A stretch of 64,000 nucleotides of DNA, from positions 42,300 through 106,299 of the forward strand of contig NZ_JAMWZB010000017.1 in the NCBI RefSeq assembly GCF_024305035.1, written 5' to 3'. Below are positions 1-8,436 of the stretch, in pieces. The stretch is from Algoriphagus sp. GTDB lineage: Bacteria > Bacteroidota > Bacteroidia > Cytophagales > Cyclobacteriaceae. A program made the translations under genes and the position numbers. The stretch's first letter is position 1. Each line of letters starts with the position of its first letter. Under the pieces are notes generated by a model, which saw nothing but the letters and a program-made list of their open reading frames with translations, did no database searches and had not been told where the DNA came from.

Positions 1-1074
1 TTTTATACCAGCTCCTTCAATCTCAACACCAATGTGTATGGATTTTTCAATTTCAAAAAAGGAAAAATTCAAACCATAAGGCAGCATCTTCAGCCCACAT
101 TTGGGTTTAGCTATAATCCCGATTTTACCGAGGAATCCTTTGGCTATTTTCAGCGGGTGCAGACCAATGCCGAAGGGGATACCCGGCTCTACAACCGTCA
201 TCAGGGCTTTATTTATGGGGGTGCCCCAGGAGGCGAAAGTCGCTCATTGACTATGTCATTGAGGAGTGTATTGGAGGCAAAAATTAAAAATGACGAAGAT
301 AGCACCGGAGAAGAAAGCTTTAAAAAAATTCCCTTGTTGGAAAACTTAAGCTTAAATACCGCCTATAATTTTGCCGCAGATTCGTTTCAGCTTTCCAACT
401 TTAATATTAGCGCACGAACAAGCTTTTTTGACCGAAAGCTTTCTGTAAACGTATCGAGTACGCTGGATCCTTACGCTACCCGAACCTTTAGCACCGGTGA
501 TGGAAATGAAGTTACCCGAAGGATCAATGAATATGCCTGGCAAAACGGTCAGGGAATCGGGGCGATTCGGAGTGCCCGTCTTAATCTGAATGCCTCCATC
601 AATCCCAGCAGTGACACCCAAAACCCCAATGAAGTCCGAGACGAGCTGACCAACCAGTTTCTCCAGCAAGGAGGCCAGATGAATGAATTTGTGGAAAGTC
701 AAATCAACCAAATCGTCAATGATCCCAGCCAATACATTGATTGGAATATTCCCTGGAATCTGACGGTAGGCTATAATCTTTCCTATAACAAACAATCCTC
801 TGGAACCACCAATATTTCCCAAGCCATGAACCTGTCGGGTGATGTTTCGCTATCGGAAAAGTGGAAAATAAACTTCAGTACGGGTTTGGATATCCAGGCA
901 AAAAATATCACCCAATCTCTCATCGGAATTGCCCGGGATTTGCATTGCTGGCAAATGAATGTCAACTGGGTTCCTTTTGGGCGGTTTACCTCCTATAATA
1001 TCGATATTCGGGTGAAATCAAGTATCCTTCAGGACCTCAAAGTATCCAGAAGAAGGTCATTCTTTGATCGCTAG
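1..1074 (+). CDS. LptD-like outer-membrane protein, C-terminal part (5' end outside window)
   Basis: The frame is open from base 1, so this is the last 357 codons of a longer gene. The protein is rich in alternating polar and aromatic beta-strands (NLSLNTAYNF, SLNTAYNF-like turns) and ends in strands typical of an outer-membrane barrel. The stretch RQHLQPTFGFSY near the start matches the arginine-histidine-proline pattern I associate with the Bacteroidota putative LPS-assembly protein LptD. It would insert lipopolysaccharide into the outer leaflet. No plug or periplasmic domain is visible because the N-terminus is missing. Another large outer-membrane barrel family is possible; family assignment is from remembered motifs only. 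Confidence 0.7.
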   Translation, partial: FYTSSFNLNTNVYGFFNFKKGKIQTIRQHLQPTFGFSYNPDFTEESFGYFQRVQTNAEGDTRLYNRHQGFIYGGAPGGESRSLTMSLRSVLEAKIKNDEDSTGEESFKKIPLLENLSLNTAYNFAADSFQLSNFNISARTSFFDRKLSVNVSSTLDPYATRTFSTGDGNEVTRRINEYAWQNGQGIGAIRSARLNLNASINPSSDTQNPNEVRDELTNQFLQQGGQMNEFVESQINQIVNDPSQYIDWNIPWNLTVGYNLSYNKQSSGTTNISQAMNLSGDVSLSEKWKINFSTGLDIQAKNITQSLIGIARDLHCWQMNVNWVPFGRFTSYNIDIRVKSSILQDLKVSRRRSFFDR

Positions 1075-1100
1075 ATTTAAGAATGACCCTCAGATTTTTT
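1055..1100 (+). terminator. Rho-independent terminator overlapping the LptD-like stop codon
   Basis: A perfect 10-bp inverted repeat (GGTCATTCTT at 1055-1064, AAGAATGACC at 1079-1088) has a 14-base loop and is followed by CTCAG and a T run at 1095-1100. The first arm lies within the last codons of the upstream gene and the stop codon is in the loop. Confidence 0.6.
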
Positions 1101-1449
1101 AAAGCTGTTTTTCGATGGATTCGGGATCAAATCCCAAGGTAATCTCCCCATTGGGAAAGGTGATCACAGGACGTTTGATCATGCTGGAGTGTTCGATCAA
1201 AATGGGAATGGCAGTGGCTTCTTTTTCCAAATCAGCCCGTTGATCTTCATCCATCTTCCGATAAGTCATTCCTTTTTTATTGACTAGACTGGCCAACTCG
1301 GTTTTTTTCAAAAACCCGTACAACAATTCCGGTGTGGGTTTTTGCTTTTTATAATCCACAAAATCATACCCTACTCCTTTTGAGTCTAAGAACTCAAAAG
1401 TTTTCTTCATGGTATTGCAGTTTTTGATTCCGTATACAGTGATTGACAT
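1099..1449 (-). CDS. ArsC/YffB-type thioredoxin-fold reductase-like protein
   Basis: This 116-residue protein has the thioredoxin-like fold of the ArsC/Spx family. The N-terminus reads TVYGIKNCNTMKK with a single cysteine at residue 11, as in YffB-type proteins, where the motif is G-I-K-N-C-D-T. The later KRPVITFPNG region corresponds to the conserved Arg-Pro segment of ArsC. The family is often annotated arsenate reductase, but YffB-type members lack proven arsenate activity and may be glutathione- or thiol-linked reductases. It lies 11 bp downstream of hemL on the same strand and is probably cotranscribed with it. No other arsenic-resistance genes are nearby, which argues against a specific arsenate role. 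Confidence 0.85.
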   Translation of the reverse strand: MSITVYGIKNCNTMKKTFEFLDSKGVGYDFVDYKKQKPTPELLYGFLKKTELASLVNKKGMTYRKMDEDQRADLEKEATAIPILIEHSSMIKRPVITFPNGEITLGFDPESIEKQL

Positions 1450-1460
1450 AAAATAGGTAG

Positions 1461-2756
1461 TTAAATCGAATGAATTTCTTTCATGCTTTCCCGATGAGCT
1501 TGGAGGATTTGAGAAATCAAGTCATCTCGAAGTGCCGTGGATAAAAACAAGCTCTCAAATTGAGAAGGAGCCAAATAAACTCCTCTTTTAAGCATGGCTT
1601 GGAAATAGTTGCCAAAGAGTTGGGTGTCCGACTTTTTGGCCGATTCAAAATCAACCACCGGGTCTTGACTAAAAAACAAAGAGTACATGCTTCCCAAGTG
1701 ATTCACCGTATAATTATAGCCTAATTCCAGGTTGATTTTCATGATTCCCTCGGCGATTTTTCGACCTATGGTCAACAGTTCACCATAGACCTGGCGATGA
1801 TCATTGAGGTAATTGAGCATGGCCAAGCCTGCAGACATGGCAATAGGATTTCCTGACAAGGTGCCCGCTTGATAAACCGGTCCTGCCGGAGAAACATGCT
1901 CCATGATTTCTTTTTTACCGCCATATGCGCCTACAGGCATTCCTCCACCTATAATTTTACCTAGGGTAGTCATATCCGGTGTCACTCCAAAAAGCTCCTG
2001 AGCTCCACCAGGGGCAAGGCGAAAACCGGTCATCACCTCGTCAAAAATCAACACGATGCCTTCTCGGGTACAAATTTCACGCAGGCCTTGTAAATAACCA
2101 GGAAAGGGGATGGTCAAGCCCATATTTCCTGGAACAGGTTCCAAAATCAACGCAGCGATTTCTCCTTTATTGGCTGCCACTAGCTCTTCGATTGCTGCTA
2201 AGGAATTGTAAGGTGCCAAAAGCGTGTCTTGAGCCGTTCCTTTGGTCACACCCGGGGAATCGGGATTTCCCATCGTGATAGCACCCGAACCCGCAGAGAT
2301 CAAAAATGAATCTCCATGTCCATGGTAGTGTCCTTCCATTTTGATGAATTTGTCTCTTCCGGTAAACCCACGGGCTACTCGAATGGCAGACATGGTTGCC
2401 TCTGTTCCTGAATTGACCATTCTGACCTTTTCCACCGAAGGAACCATCTGTACGATCAGCTCAGCAATTTCGATTTCCTTGGCCGTGGGTGCTCCAAATG
2501 AAGTTCCATTATCCATCGCTTCAATCACTGCCTGACGGATCAAGGGATGATTGTGCCCCAAAATCATGGGGCCCCAGCTATTGATCAACTCGATGTAGGC
2601 ATTGTCATCTTCATCAAAAATGAAGGCTCCATCCGCTCGTTTAATAAAGAGGGGATCCCCTCCTACCGCACGAAAAGCACGTACAGGGGAATTGACTCCT
2701 CCGGGTATAAAATTCTGGGCATGAGCAAAAAGCCGCTTGCTTTCTGAAATTTTCAT
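1461..2756 (-). CDS. hemL: Glutamate-1-semialdehyde 2,1-aminomutase
   Basis: HemL converts glutamate-1-semialdehyde to 5-aminolevulinate, the last step of the C5 route to haem. The 431-residue length is the family norm. It is a fold-type I PLP enzyme: the SGTEA phosphate-binding segment is at about 116-120, the FDEVMTGFR aspartate at 239, and the Schiff-base lysine is K267 in TLGKIIGGGMPVG. The NSPVRAF segment near residue 22 is also characteristic of HemL. The ATG at 2756 starts 3 bp after the stop of the upstream periplasmic-binding-fold gene. Together with the arsC-like gene it forms a tight minus-strand unit. Confidence 0.97.
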   Translation of the reverse strand: MKISESKRLFAHAQNFIPGGVNSPVRAFRAVGGDPLFIKRADGAFIFDEDDNAYIELINSWGPMILGHNHPLIRQAVIEAMDNGTSFGAPTAKEIEIAELIVQMVPSVEKVRMVNSGTEATMSAIRVARGFTGRDKFIKMEGHYHGHGDSFLISAGSGAITMGNPDSPGVTKGTAQDTLLAPYNSLAAIEELVAANKGEIAALILEPVPGNMGLTIPFPGYLQGLREICTREGIVLIFDEVMTGFRLAPGGAQELFGVTPDMTTLGKIIGGGMPVGAYGGKKEIMEHVSPAGPVYQAGTLSGNPIAMSAGLAMLNYLNDHRQVYGELLTIGRKIAEGIMKINLELGYNYTVNHLGSMYSLFFSQDPVVDFESAKKSDTQLFGNYFQAMLKRGVYLAPSQFESLFLSTALRDDLISQILQAHRESMKEIHSI

Positions 2757-2759
2757 GAA

Positions 2760-4415
2760 TTAATTAATAGGTTTTAATTCTCCTGCCTCCATTCCGAAAA
2801 CAGGTACAAATTGATTGGAATTACTGTCTTTGAAATCAAATCCCCAAGTCAACTTTCCGGGTAAAAACTCACCTGCTGCAAACCGATCACGGAGGGTTCC
2901 AGAGGTAGAAGAAGAAAAGTTCGCTCCCACCCAATGGATCAACTCCGAGCCCAGAATGGCATTGATTGAGGGAAAAATCAAATAACGATCGTAAAAATCC
3001 TGCCGGAAATCTTCCATTTCTTGGGAGTCAAACCGGGGCGTATTATTGGAGATAAAAAAGAAATTGGGAAACTCAAGCATTTCATAATTGGCGAAATTAA
3101 AACCCAACCAAGAATCCATTACCAAAATCGGCACATTAGCTGTTACCGATTCAATGTAGGAAAGTGTGGGCTGGGCAATGGAGGGATCATCGGTCAGCAC
3201 GATTACCTGATTTGCCCGTACATCTGCACTGTCCCGACTTGGGAGCACCCGCAAATCTGTTAAAAACTTTGCCGCATTCCCTGGATTCAGCTCCATTTTA
3301 GCTACTAAATCAAACCCTTCTTGGGCAAGTTTGGCGGTTAGTAATTCACTCATCTGCACGTCTCGAGTACTCCCCGAATAGCCAATGGCGATCCTTTTCC
3401 CCCAATTTCTACCTTTCAGATTGCTCACCACTCCATCCACCAAATCGGAAACAGAAGGCCGAAACAGAAAACTAAAGGCACGATCTTCAAACCGGTCTGC
3501 TAAATTGGACAGAGGATGGATGAATGGAATTTGAGCATTTTCTGCAAATGCACTGACCAAATCCGCTTCCTCGGGATAAATGGGGCCGATAATTAAATCC
3601 GCTTGGGCAACAGCAGGGTCCTCCAAAATATTTCGAAGGTGAGCAAGATCTCGCTTGGAGTCAAAACTGATTAAATTGACTTTTACTCCTTCTTTTCGCA
3701 ACTGACTGACTCCAAGCCGAATTCCTTGAAACAACTCATAGGTGAAGGAACTCGGATCCACCCTTTCCAACCTGGAATTATTCCCGTCGGTAAAGGGTAA
3801 AATCACCACCAAATCAAGAATCTGGTCTTTAATTTTCGCTTCGGTTCCGGTGATCCCCATCCCTTTCAATTCATAATACAAGGAGCGCTCATCGGAGGAA
3901 AGCACATTTTTTTCCGTCAGGATGGTACTCAAGGCGGCCCGATAAGCTGGGATTTCTTGAAACTCCCGGATATTACGAGTTAAAAAATCAGGACTACGTT
4001 GAACCAAATAATCATAGACCATATTTTGAACGGATTCATTGAGATCGGTTTTTTGAAGCTCCAAGACTAATCGAAGTGCTTCTGCGGCTTGTTGATTCTG
4101 AAAATAGGCTTTGGCTAGCAAAAATTTAGATTCATTTTGATGGGTCCAAGTTTGGGAAACCAGGGGTTGAAGCCAGCCGATGGCCTCCTCGGTCCGGCTG
4201 AGTTCCAAGGCAGCCGTAGCGGCATAAAATTTTGCATAGTTGGCCAAGTTTCCATATTCATCCGAATTCATCAATGGCTCAAAGGCAGAAATCGCCTCCG
4301 CATAACTTCTGGAATTAAGCAGCACTTTGCCTCGCTCATACCCCTGAGGTAAATTTTGGGCAGAAAGCTGAATAGAAACTAAAAAAAAGGCGAATAAAAA
4401 GACAAGTTTTTGCAT
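2760..4415 (-). CDS. Secreted periplasmic-binding-fold (type 1) protein with N-terminal TPR-like region
   Basis: The protein has 551 residues and a clear N-terminal signal peptide (about residues 1-19, ending SAQ). Residues 25-190 are helical repeats resembling TPRs. From about 200 onwards (ILDLVVILPF, LIIGPIYPEEADLVSAF, GKRIAIGYSG) it has the type 1 periplasmic-binding fold of leucine-binding and LpoA-like proteins. Bacteroidota genomes often carry a similar protein, sometimes with LysM domains, beside guaA; this one has no visible LysM. It may bind a small ligand or act on peptidoglycan synthesis like LpoA, but this is inferred from architecture. It is followed by hemL after 3 bp. Confidence 0.75.
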   Translation of the reverse strand: MQKLVFLFAFFLVSIQLSAQNLPQGYERGKVLLNSRSYAEAISAFEPLMNSDEYGNLANYAKFYAATAALELSRTEEAIGWLQPLVSQTWTHQNESKFLLAKAYFQNQQAAEALRLVLELQKTDLNESVQNMVYDYLVQRSPDFLTRNIREFQEIPAYRAALSTILTEKNVLSSDERSLYYELKGMGITGTEAKIKDQILDLVVILPFTDGNNSRLERVDPSSFTYELFQGIRLGVSQLRKEGVKVNLISFDSKRDLAHLRNILEDPAVAQADLIIGPIYPEEADLVSAFAENAQIPFIHPLSNLADRFEDRAFSFLFRPSVSDLVDGVVSNLKGRNWGKRIAIGYSGSTRDVQMSELLTAKLAQEGFDLVAKMELNPGNAAKFLTDLRVLPSRDSADVRANQVIVLTDDPSIAQPTLSYIESVTANVPILVMDSWLGFNFANYEMLEFPNFFFISNNTPRFDSQEMEDFRQDFYDRYLIFPSINAILGSELIHWVGANFSSSTSGTLRDRFAAGEFLPGKLTWGFDFKDSNSNQFVPVFGMEAGELKPIN

Positions 4416-4443
4416 GAATAAGGGGATATCGCTACAGAGTAGG

Positions 4444-4473
4444 CAAATTTAAACCATTATTTTCAAACCCAAA
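4444..4473 (-). promoter_or_regulatory. Bacteroidota-type promoter upstream of the binding-fold gene
   Basis: On the minus strand, TTTG (4470-4473) is followed after 18 bp by TAAATTTG (4444-4451), which fits TAnnTTTG. The predicted start of transcription is about 25-30 bases upstream of the ATG at 4415. It probably drives the binding-fold protein, hemL and arsC-like genes. Confidence 0.45.
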
Positions 4474-4494
4474 GTTCGGGCCGAAATACGTAGA

Positions 4495-4527
4495 CTAAAG
4501 AAAAACCCGAAGAAGGATCTCCGGGTT
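4495..4527 (-). terminator. Rho-independent terminator after guaA
   Basis: Read on the minus strand, AACCCG (4522-4527) and CGGGTT (4504-4509) pair around a 12-base loop and are followed by TTTTTCTTT. It lies 17 bp beyond the guaA stop codon and separates guaA from the next gene. Confidence 0.75.
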
Positions 4528-4543
4528 CAAAATTCTGATTAGA

Positions 4544-6073
4544 TTATTCCCACTCAATAGTTGCGGGTGGCTTGGAAGAAATGTCATAAACGACTCGGTT
4601 CACTCCTTTGACCCGATTGATGATTTCATTGGACATTTTCCCCAGAAATTCATAAGGTAAATGAATCCAGTCTGCGGTCATTCCGTCCACTGAACCTACC
4701 GCCCGGAGTGCAACCACTCGTTCGTAGGTACGCTCATCCCCCATGACACCTACCGACTGAATGGGTAGCAAAATGGCGCCAGCCTGCCAGACCTGATCGT
4801 AAAGCCCGTGGTTTTTCAATCCCTGAATAAAAATATGATCCACTTCCTGCAACGTGGCTACTTTTTCTGGAGTGATGTCCCCCAAAATACGAATTGCCAA
4901 CCCGGGACCTGGAAAAGGATGCCTACCGACGATCGTTTCGGGAATCTCCAGGGCTCTGCCCACTTCTCTTACTTCATCCTTAAACAAGGTATTGAGCGGC
5001 TCTACCACAGCCAATTTCATAAAATCCGGTAGCCCTCCCACATTGTGATGAGACTTGATTGTGGCCGAGGGACCCTTGACAGAGACCGATTCAATCACAT
5101 CAGGATAAATGGTTCCTTGTCCCAGCCATTTAACCCCCTCAATTTTATGGGCTTCATCATCAAAGACTTCAATAAATGCTCTCCCAATCGCTTTTCTTTT
5201 GGCTTCAGGATCGGAAATCCCTGCCAAAGCATCGTAAAATCGCTGCTTGGCATCCACTCCGATGACATTCAATCCCATATCCTTGTAGGAATGCAGCACC
5301 TCTTCAAATTCATTTTTGCGAAGTAACCCATTATCCACAAATACACAGGTTAGCTGATCCCCAATTGCACGATGAATCAGCGTGGCCGCTACCGAGGAAT
5401 CTACACCACCAGAAAGTCCCATAACGACCTTATCCGAACCGATTTTTTCCTTCAGGTCTGCCACGGTGGCATCAATAAACACATCCGAAGTCCAATCTTG
5501 CGAACAGCCACAGATACTGACTACAAAGTTTCTCAAAAGATTCTTTCCTTCCGTAGAATGGGTAACCTCGGGATGAAACTGAATTCCGTATGTTTTCTCA
5601 CCTTCAATCTTAAAAGCTGCCACTTCCACCGAGGATGTACTTGCAATCACCTCAAATCCTTCCGGTAGTTTTTTTATGGTATCCCCATGGGACATCCAAA
5701 CGGTAGACCCATGGGTCATCTCTTTCAACAAATCATGATGCAGATCAATGTGATCAAGATTGGCTCGTCCGTACTCTCTGATGGTGGAAGGCAAGACCTC
5801 ACCTCCATATTTATGGGCTAATAGTTGTGATCCGTAGCAGACACCCAAAATCGGTAGCTTCCCTCGAAGACTATCCAAATCTAGATCTGGTGCCCCTTCA
5901 TCACGCACGCTACAGGGTGAGCCTGATAGAATGATACCTTTGATATCATCGGTGATTTCCGGAAGATTATTAAAGGGGTGGATTTCACAATATACATTCA
6001 GTTCTCTCACTCTTCGGGCGATGAGTTGAGTGTACTGAGAACCAAAATCGAGGATCAAAATTTGTTCTGCCAT
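4544..6073 (-). CDS. guaA: GMP synthase (glutamine-hydrolysing)
   Basis: GuaA converts XMP, ATP and glutamine to GMP. The protein has 509 residues from the ATG at 6073 ([14 protein letters not shown]). The N-terminal class I glutamine amidotransferase has nucleophile C79 in GVCYGSQ and H167/E169 in QFHPEVT. The ATP pyrophosphatase P-loop SGGVDSS is at 221-227, and the C-terminal dimerisation domain ends KPPATIEWE, as in the family. An in-frame start further upstream at 6178 would add 35 residues unlike any GuaA, and a promoter element lies inside that extension, so 6073 is preferred. The gene has its own terminator. Confidence 0.97.
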   Translation of the reverse strand: MAEQILILDFGSQYTQLIARRVRELNVYCEIHPFNNLPEITDDIKGIILSGSPCSVRDEGAPDLDLDSLRGKLPILGVCYGSQLLAHKYGGEVLPSTIREYGRANLDHIDLHHDLLKEMTHGSTVWMSHGDTIKKLPEGFEVIASTSSVEVAAFKIEGEKTYGIQFHPEVTHSTEGKNLLRNFVVSICGCSQDWTSDVFIDATVADLKEKIGSDKVVMGLSGGVDSSVAATLIHRAIGDQLTCVFVDNGLLRKNEFEEVLHSYKDMGLNVIGVDAKQRFYDALAGISDPEAKRKAIGRAFIEVFDDEAHKIEGVKWLGQGTIYPDVIESVSVKGPSATIKSHHNVGGLPDFMKLAVVEPLNTLFKDEVREVGRALEIPETIVGRHPFPGPGLAIRILGDITPEKVATLQEVDHIFIQGLKNHGLYDQVWQAGAILLPIQSVGVMGDERTYERVVALRAVGSVDGMTADWIHLPYEFLGKMSNEIINRVKGVNRVVYDISSKPPATIEWE

Positions 6074-6076
6074 GCG

Positions 6077-6084
6077 CAAAGGTA
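6077..6084 (-). promoter_or_regulatory. -7 element TACCTTTG just before the guaA ATG
   Basis: On the minus strand TACCTTTG is followed by CGC and then the guaA ATG. In Bacteroidota the transcription start lies about 4-7 bases beyond TAnnTTTG, so the transcript would be leaderless or nearly so. The -33 box is weak (TTTA at the expected distance). Confidence 0.45.
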
Positions 6085-6244
6085 AGCAGGACGAATGGTT
6101 TGGTAAAGGTTGGCAAAGAAAATTTGGTGGAGTTTCCATCTTTTGAGGAAGAATGAAAGGAAACTCCCTGAATTTCAATTGTTAAAATCCACAGGGATTT
6201 TACACCTCTTATAAAATTAGATTCCTTCGCTGAGGAATATGAAG

Positions 6245-7249
6245 TTACAAACGTCCTTGAAATGCCTGTTTGGGATTTTCCTGTAGCAGCTGATTCCAAT
6301 CTTCCTGCTCAAATCCCTTTTCGTTGAGAAGGGGAATCAACTCTTCAAAAATAGTGGTAAAGGGCTGAAATTCGCCACCTCCAATTTGGGAAGGATCATA
6401 CCAGCCCGCATCATGGGAAATCAAAACTTGGTCTAAAAACCCATTTTCTTTTGCATAAATCAAGCGATCCACATACGGGCTAAGCCTCCATCCAATTCCA
6501 TCCAAGGAAATCCACACCCCCAATTCCGCAGCTTTTTTATAGTTTTCAAAATCCTCTTCGGCTTGGGCATGGACCCAGACAAAAGCAGAAGGGTCTACTC
6601 CCATTTCCTGAAGAATTGCCAGCTCTTGTGCCGCAGTGTTCCACGTTCCAGTATGGGAGGCAATCGTCAAGCCAGTTCTTTGATGAGTCAGCCCCGCAGC
6701 TTTAACCAGTTTTTGATCCATGGAGGAAAGGGGGTCGGTTTCATTGACCGAAATTTTGATAAAAGCCGGTTTGATGCCGGTTTCCCCTATCCCCTTTTCA
6801 AATTCAGCTACCCATCGCTCAGCAAGTTGCGCTGCCGATTCGCTGTAGGCGTGGGCCGGCAAATATTTTCCCTCCACGGCTCCATAATACCCCGTATTGG
6901 TGAGCAGTTGAATTCCGGATTTTTCGCTGAGTTGCTCAAGCAGAATAGGATCCTTTCCCAGAAAAGAAGGAGTACAGTCCAACATGGTTTTTACCCCAAA
7001 TTTCTTTACTTCCATTAAATAGGGAAGTACTTTCTGGATTACCGAATCCCGATCCCAGCGATCCATACTTACAGCGTCCGCACCGATAAAATCCACCAGC
7101 AAATGTTCATGAATCAGTGTCAAACCCAAGGAATCCAATGGAATTTCTCCCCTTACCGAGTTAAAATAAGGTGTTTTGATCGGTTCATCCTTGGATTGGC
7201 AGGCTGCAATAAGGAATAAAATCAGGAGGAATTTTAGGCTCGAATTCAT
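6245..7249 (-). CDS. Phosphotriesterase-family lipoprotein (metal-dependent hydrolase)
   Basis: This 334-residue protein begins with a lipoprotein signal (lipobox LIAAC, cysteine 17). It then has the amidohydrolase barrel of the phosphotriesterase/lactonase family: LIHEHLLVDF supplies the first two metal histidines, FIKISVNE carries the bridging lysine position, TIASHTG and VWVHAQ the later histidines, and LISHDAGW the final His-Asp. All metal ligands therefore appear present. Family members hydrolyse lactones or phosphotriesters; the native substrate here is unknown. The gene stands alone, divergent in context from guaA, with a degenerate copy of the window's repeat family just upstream. Confidence 0.85.
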   Translation of the reverse strand: MNSSLKFLLILFLIAACQSKDEPIKTPYFNSVRGEIPLDSLGLTLIHEHLLVDFIGADAVSMDRWDRDSVIQKVLPYLMEVKKFGVKTMLDCTPSFLGKDPILLEQLSEKSGIQLLTNTGYYGAVEGKYLPAHAYSESAAQLAERWVAEFEKGIGETGIKPAFIKISVNETDPLSSMDQKLVKAAGLTHQRTGLTIASHTGTWNTAAQELAILQEMGVDPSAFVWVHAQAEEDFENYKKAAELGVWISLDGIGWRLSPYVDRLIYAKENGFLDQVLISHDAGWYDPSQIGGGEFQPFTTIFEELIPLLNEKGFEQEDWNQLLQENPKQAFQGRL

Positions 7250-7274
7250 CTGTTAAGGGTTCTTTTTCGGCGCG

Positions 7275-7343
7275 CAGCAGGAATCTCATTCAAAGGAATC
7301 ATCATCCCTGCCAGGTGAGGTTTTAAGTCAAGCCCGATTTGCT
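7275..7343 (-). repeat. Degenerate copy of the dispersed structured element (copy 1)
   Basis: Reading the plus strand, CAGGAATCT, ATCATCC, CCAGGTGA, TTTTAAGTC and AGCCCGATTT occur in the same order and spacing as in the copy at 53907-53978 (GGAATCT, ATCCTCC, CCAGTGA, TTTTTAGTC, AGCTCGATT). The central hairpin is largely lost. It lies between the ligase-associated exonuclease stop and the start of the phosphotriesterase-like gene. Confidence 0.5.
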
Positions 7344-7398
7344 ATTCTCAAATCAGGTGAGCAGAATGAAGATACTAGAAATACTTCAAAAACGCGAC

Positions 7399-8394
7399 TT
7401 AATCCACCTCTTCTCCACCAAAAAGTGTCTGAAGCTCTACCGCATCAATACCTTTTTCTTCTTGTAAAAACCGTCCAAAAGAAGCTGTACTCCCATGGGT
7501 TAAGTACACTTTCTCTGCCCCTGTGGACGCGATGGCCTGAATTAACCCCTCCCAATCCGCATGATCAGAAAGTACAAATCCCCGATCGGCAGCCCGTCTC
7601 CTCCGGGTTCCACGCACTGCCATCCAACCGGAACAAATTCCAGTTCGATAGGGTGAAAATCGGCGCATCCAGGGCGTTCCAAAAGCCGAAGGCGGAGCAA
7701 TAATCAAAGCCCCCGTAAATTCACTTTTGGGCGTATCCTGACTTACCTTAGGGACTTGAGGTAGGTCCACCCCATTGGTAAGCAGAGCTTGATTGGTATT
7801 CCAAACGGCACCATGGACGAAAATCTTCCCGATGCTGGGATCCAGGTGTTTTAAGATTCGTTGAGCCTTGCCCAAGGAATAAGCGAAAAGTACTGAATTG
7901 CGTCCATCTAAGGCATTGGTTTTCCACCACGAATTGACCTGATTAAAAATCTCCTGCTGAGGCTCCCACTTGTAGATTGGCAATCCAAAAGTACATTCAG
8001 ACACAAATTCATGGCACTTCACAGGCTCAAAAGGAACCGATAGGCCATCATCTTCTACTTTATAATCCCCACTGACTACGGCGATTTTTCCTTTGTACTC
8101 TAACCTGATTTGAGCCGATCCGGGAATATGTCCCGCAGGATGAAGGGAAATTTTCACTCCGTTTAGGATGAATTCCTGACCATAGTCCCGGGTTTCTAAG
8201 CTGATTGCTGCACCCAAACGAAGTTTCATTACTTCAGCTGAATCGTGATGGGCCAAATAATGCTTCATTCCCCAGCGGGAATGATCCGAATGCGCATGGG
8301 TAATTATTGCCCGATCCACAGGTCGCCAAGGGTCGATAAAGACCCCCGCAGGTGGACAAAAAAGTCCGAAATCGGTGAGCTCAAGTAGTTTCAT
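7399..8394 (-). CDS. Ligase-associated DNA exonuclease-like protein (metallo-beta-lactamase fold)
   Basis: The 331-residue protein has the metallo-beta-lactamase/beta-CASP fold. THAHSDHSRWG gives the HxHxDH metal motif at about residues 33-38, and AGHIPGSAQ, SGDYK and LSDHADW supply later metal ligands. Its length and PPAGVFIDPW start fit the family named DNA ligase-associated exonuclease (TIGR04122). That family is normally encoded with an ATP-dependent DNA ligase and a DEAD/H helicase; neither is adjacent here. A role in DNA end processing is therefore inferred from family membership only. Related CPSF-type RNA nucleases are the alternative. Confidence 0.8.
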   Translation of the reverse strand: MKLLELTDFGLFCPPAGVFIDPWRPVDRAIITHAHSDHSRWGMKHYLAHHDSAEVMKLRLGAAISLETRDYGQEFILNGVKISLHPAGHIPGSAQIRLEYKGKIAVVSGDYKVEDDGLSVPFEPVKCHEFVSECTFGLPIYKWEPQQEIFNQVNSWWKTNALDGRNSVLFAYSLGKAQRILKHLDPSIGKIFVHGAVWNTNQALLTNGVDLPQVPKVSQDTPKSEFTGALIIAPPSAFGTPWMRRFSPYRTGICSGWMAVRGTRRRRAADRGFVLSDHADWEGLIQAIASTGAEKVYLTHGSTASFGRFLQEEKGIDAVELQTLFGGEEVD

Positions 8395-8436
8395 ATGGTT
8401 AGGTTTTTGAACATCACTTCCCTGAGCAAAAAATGG

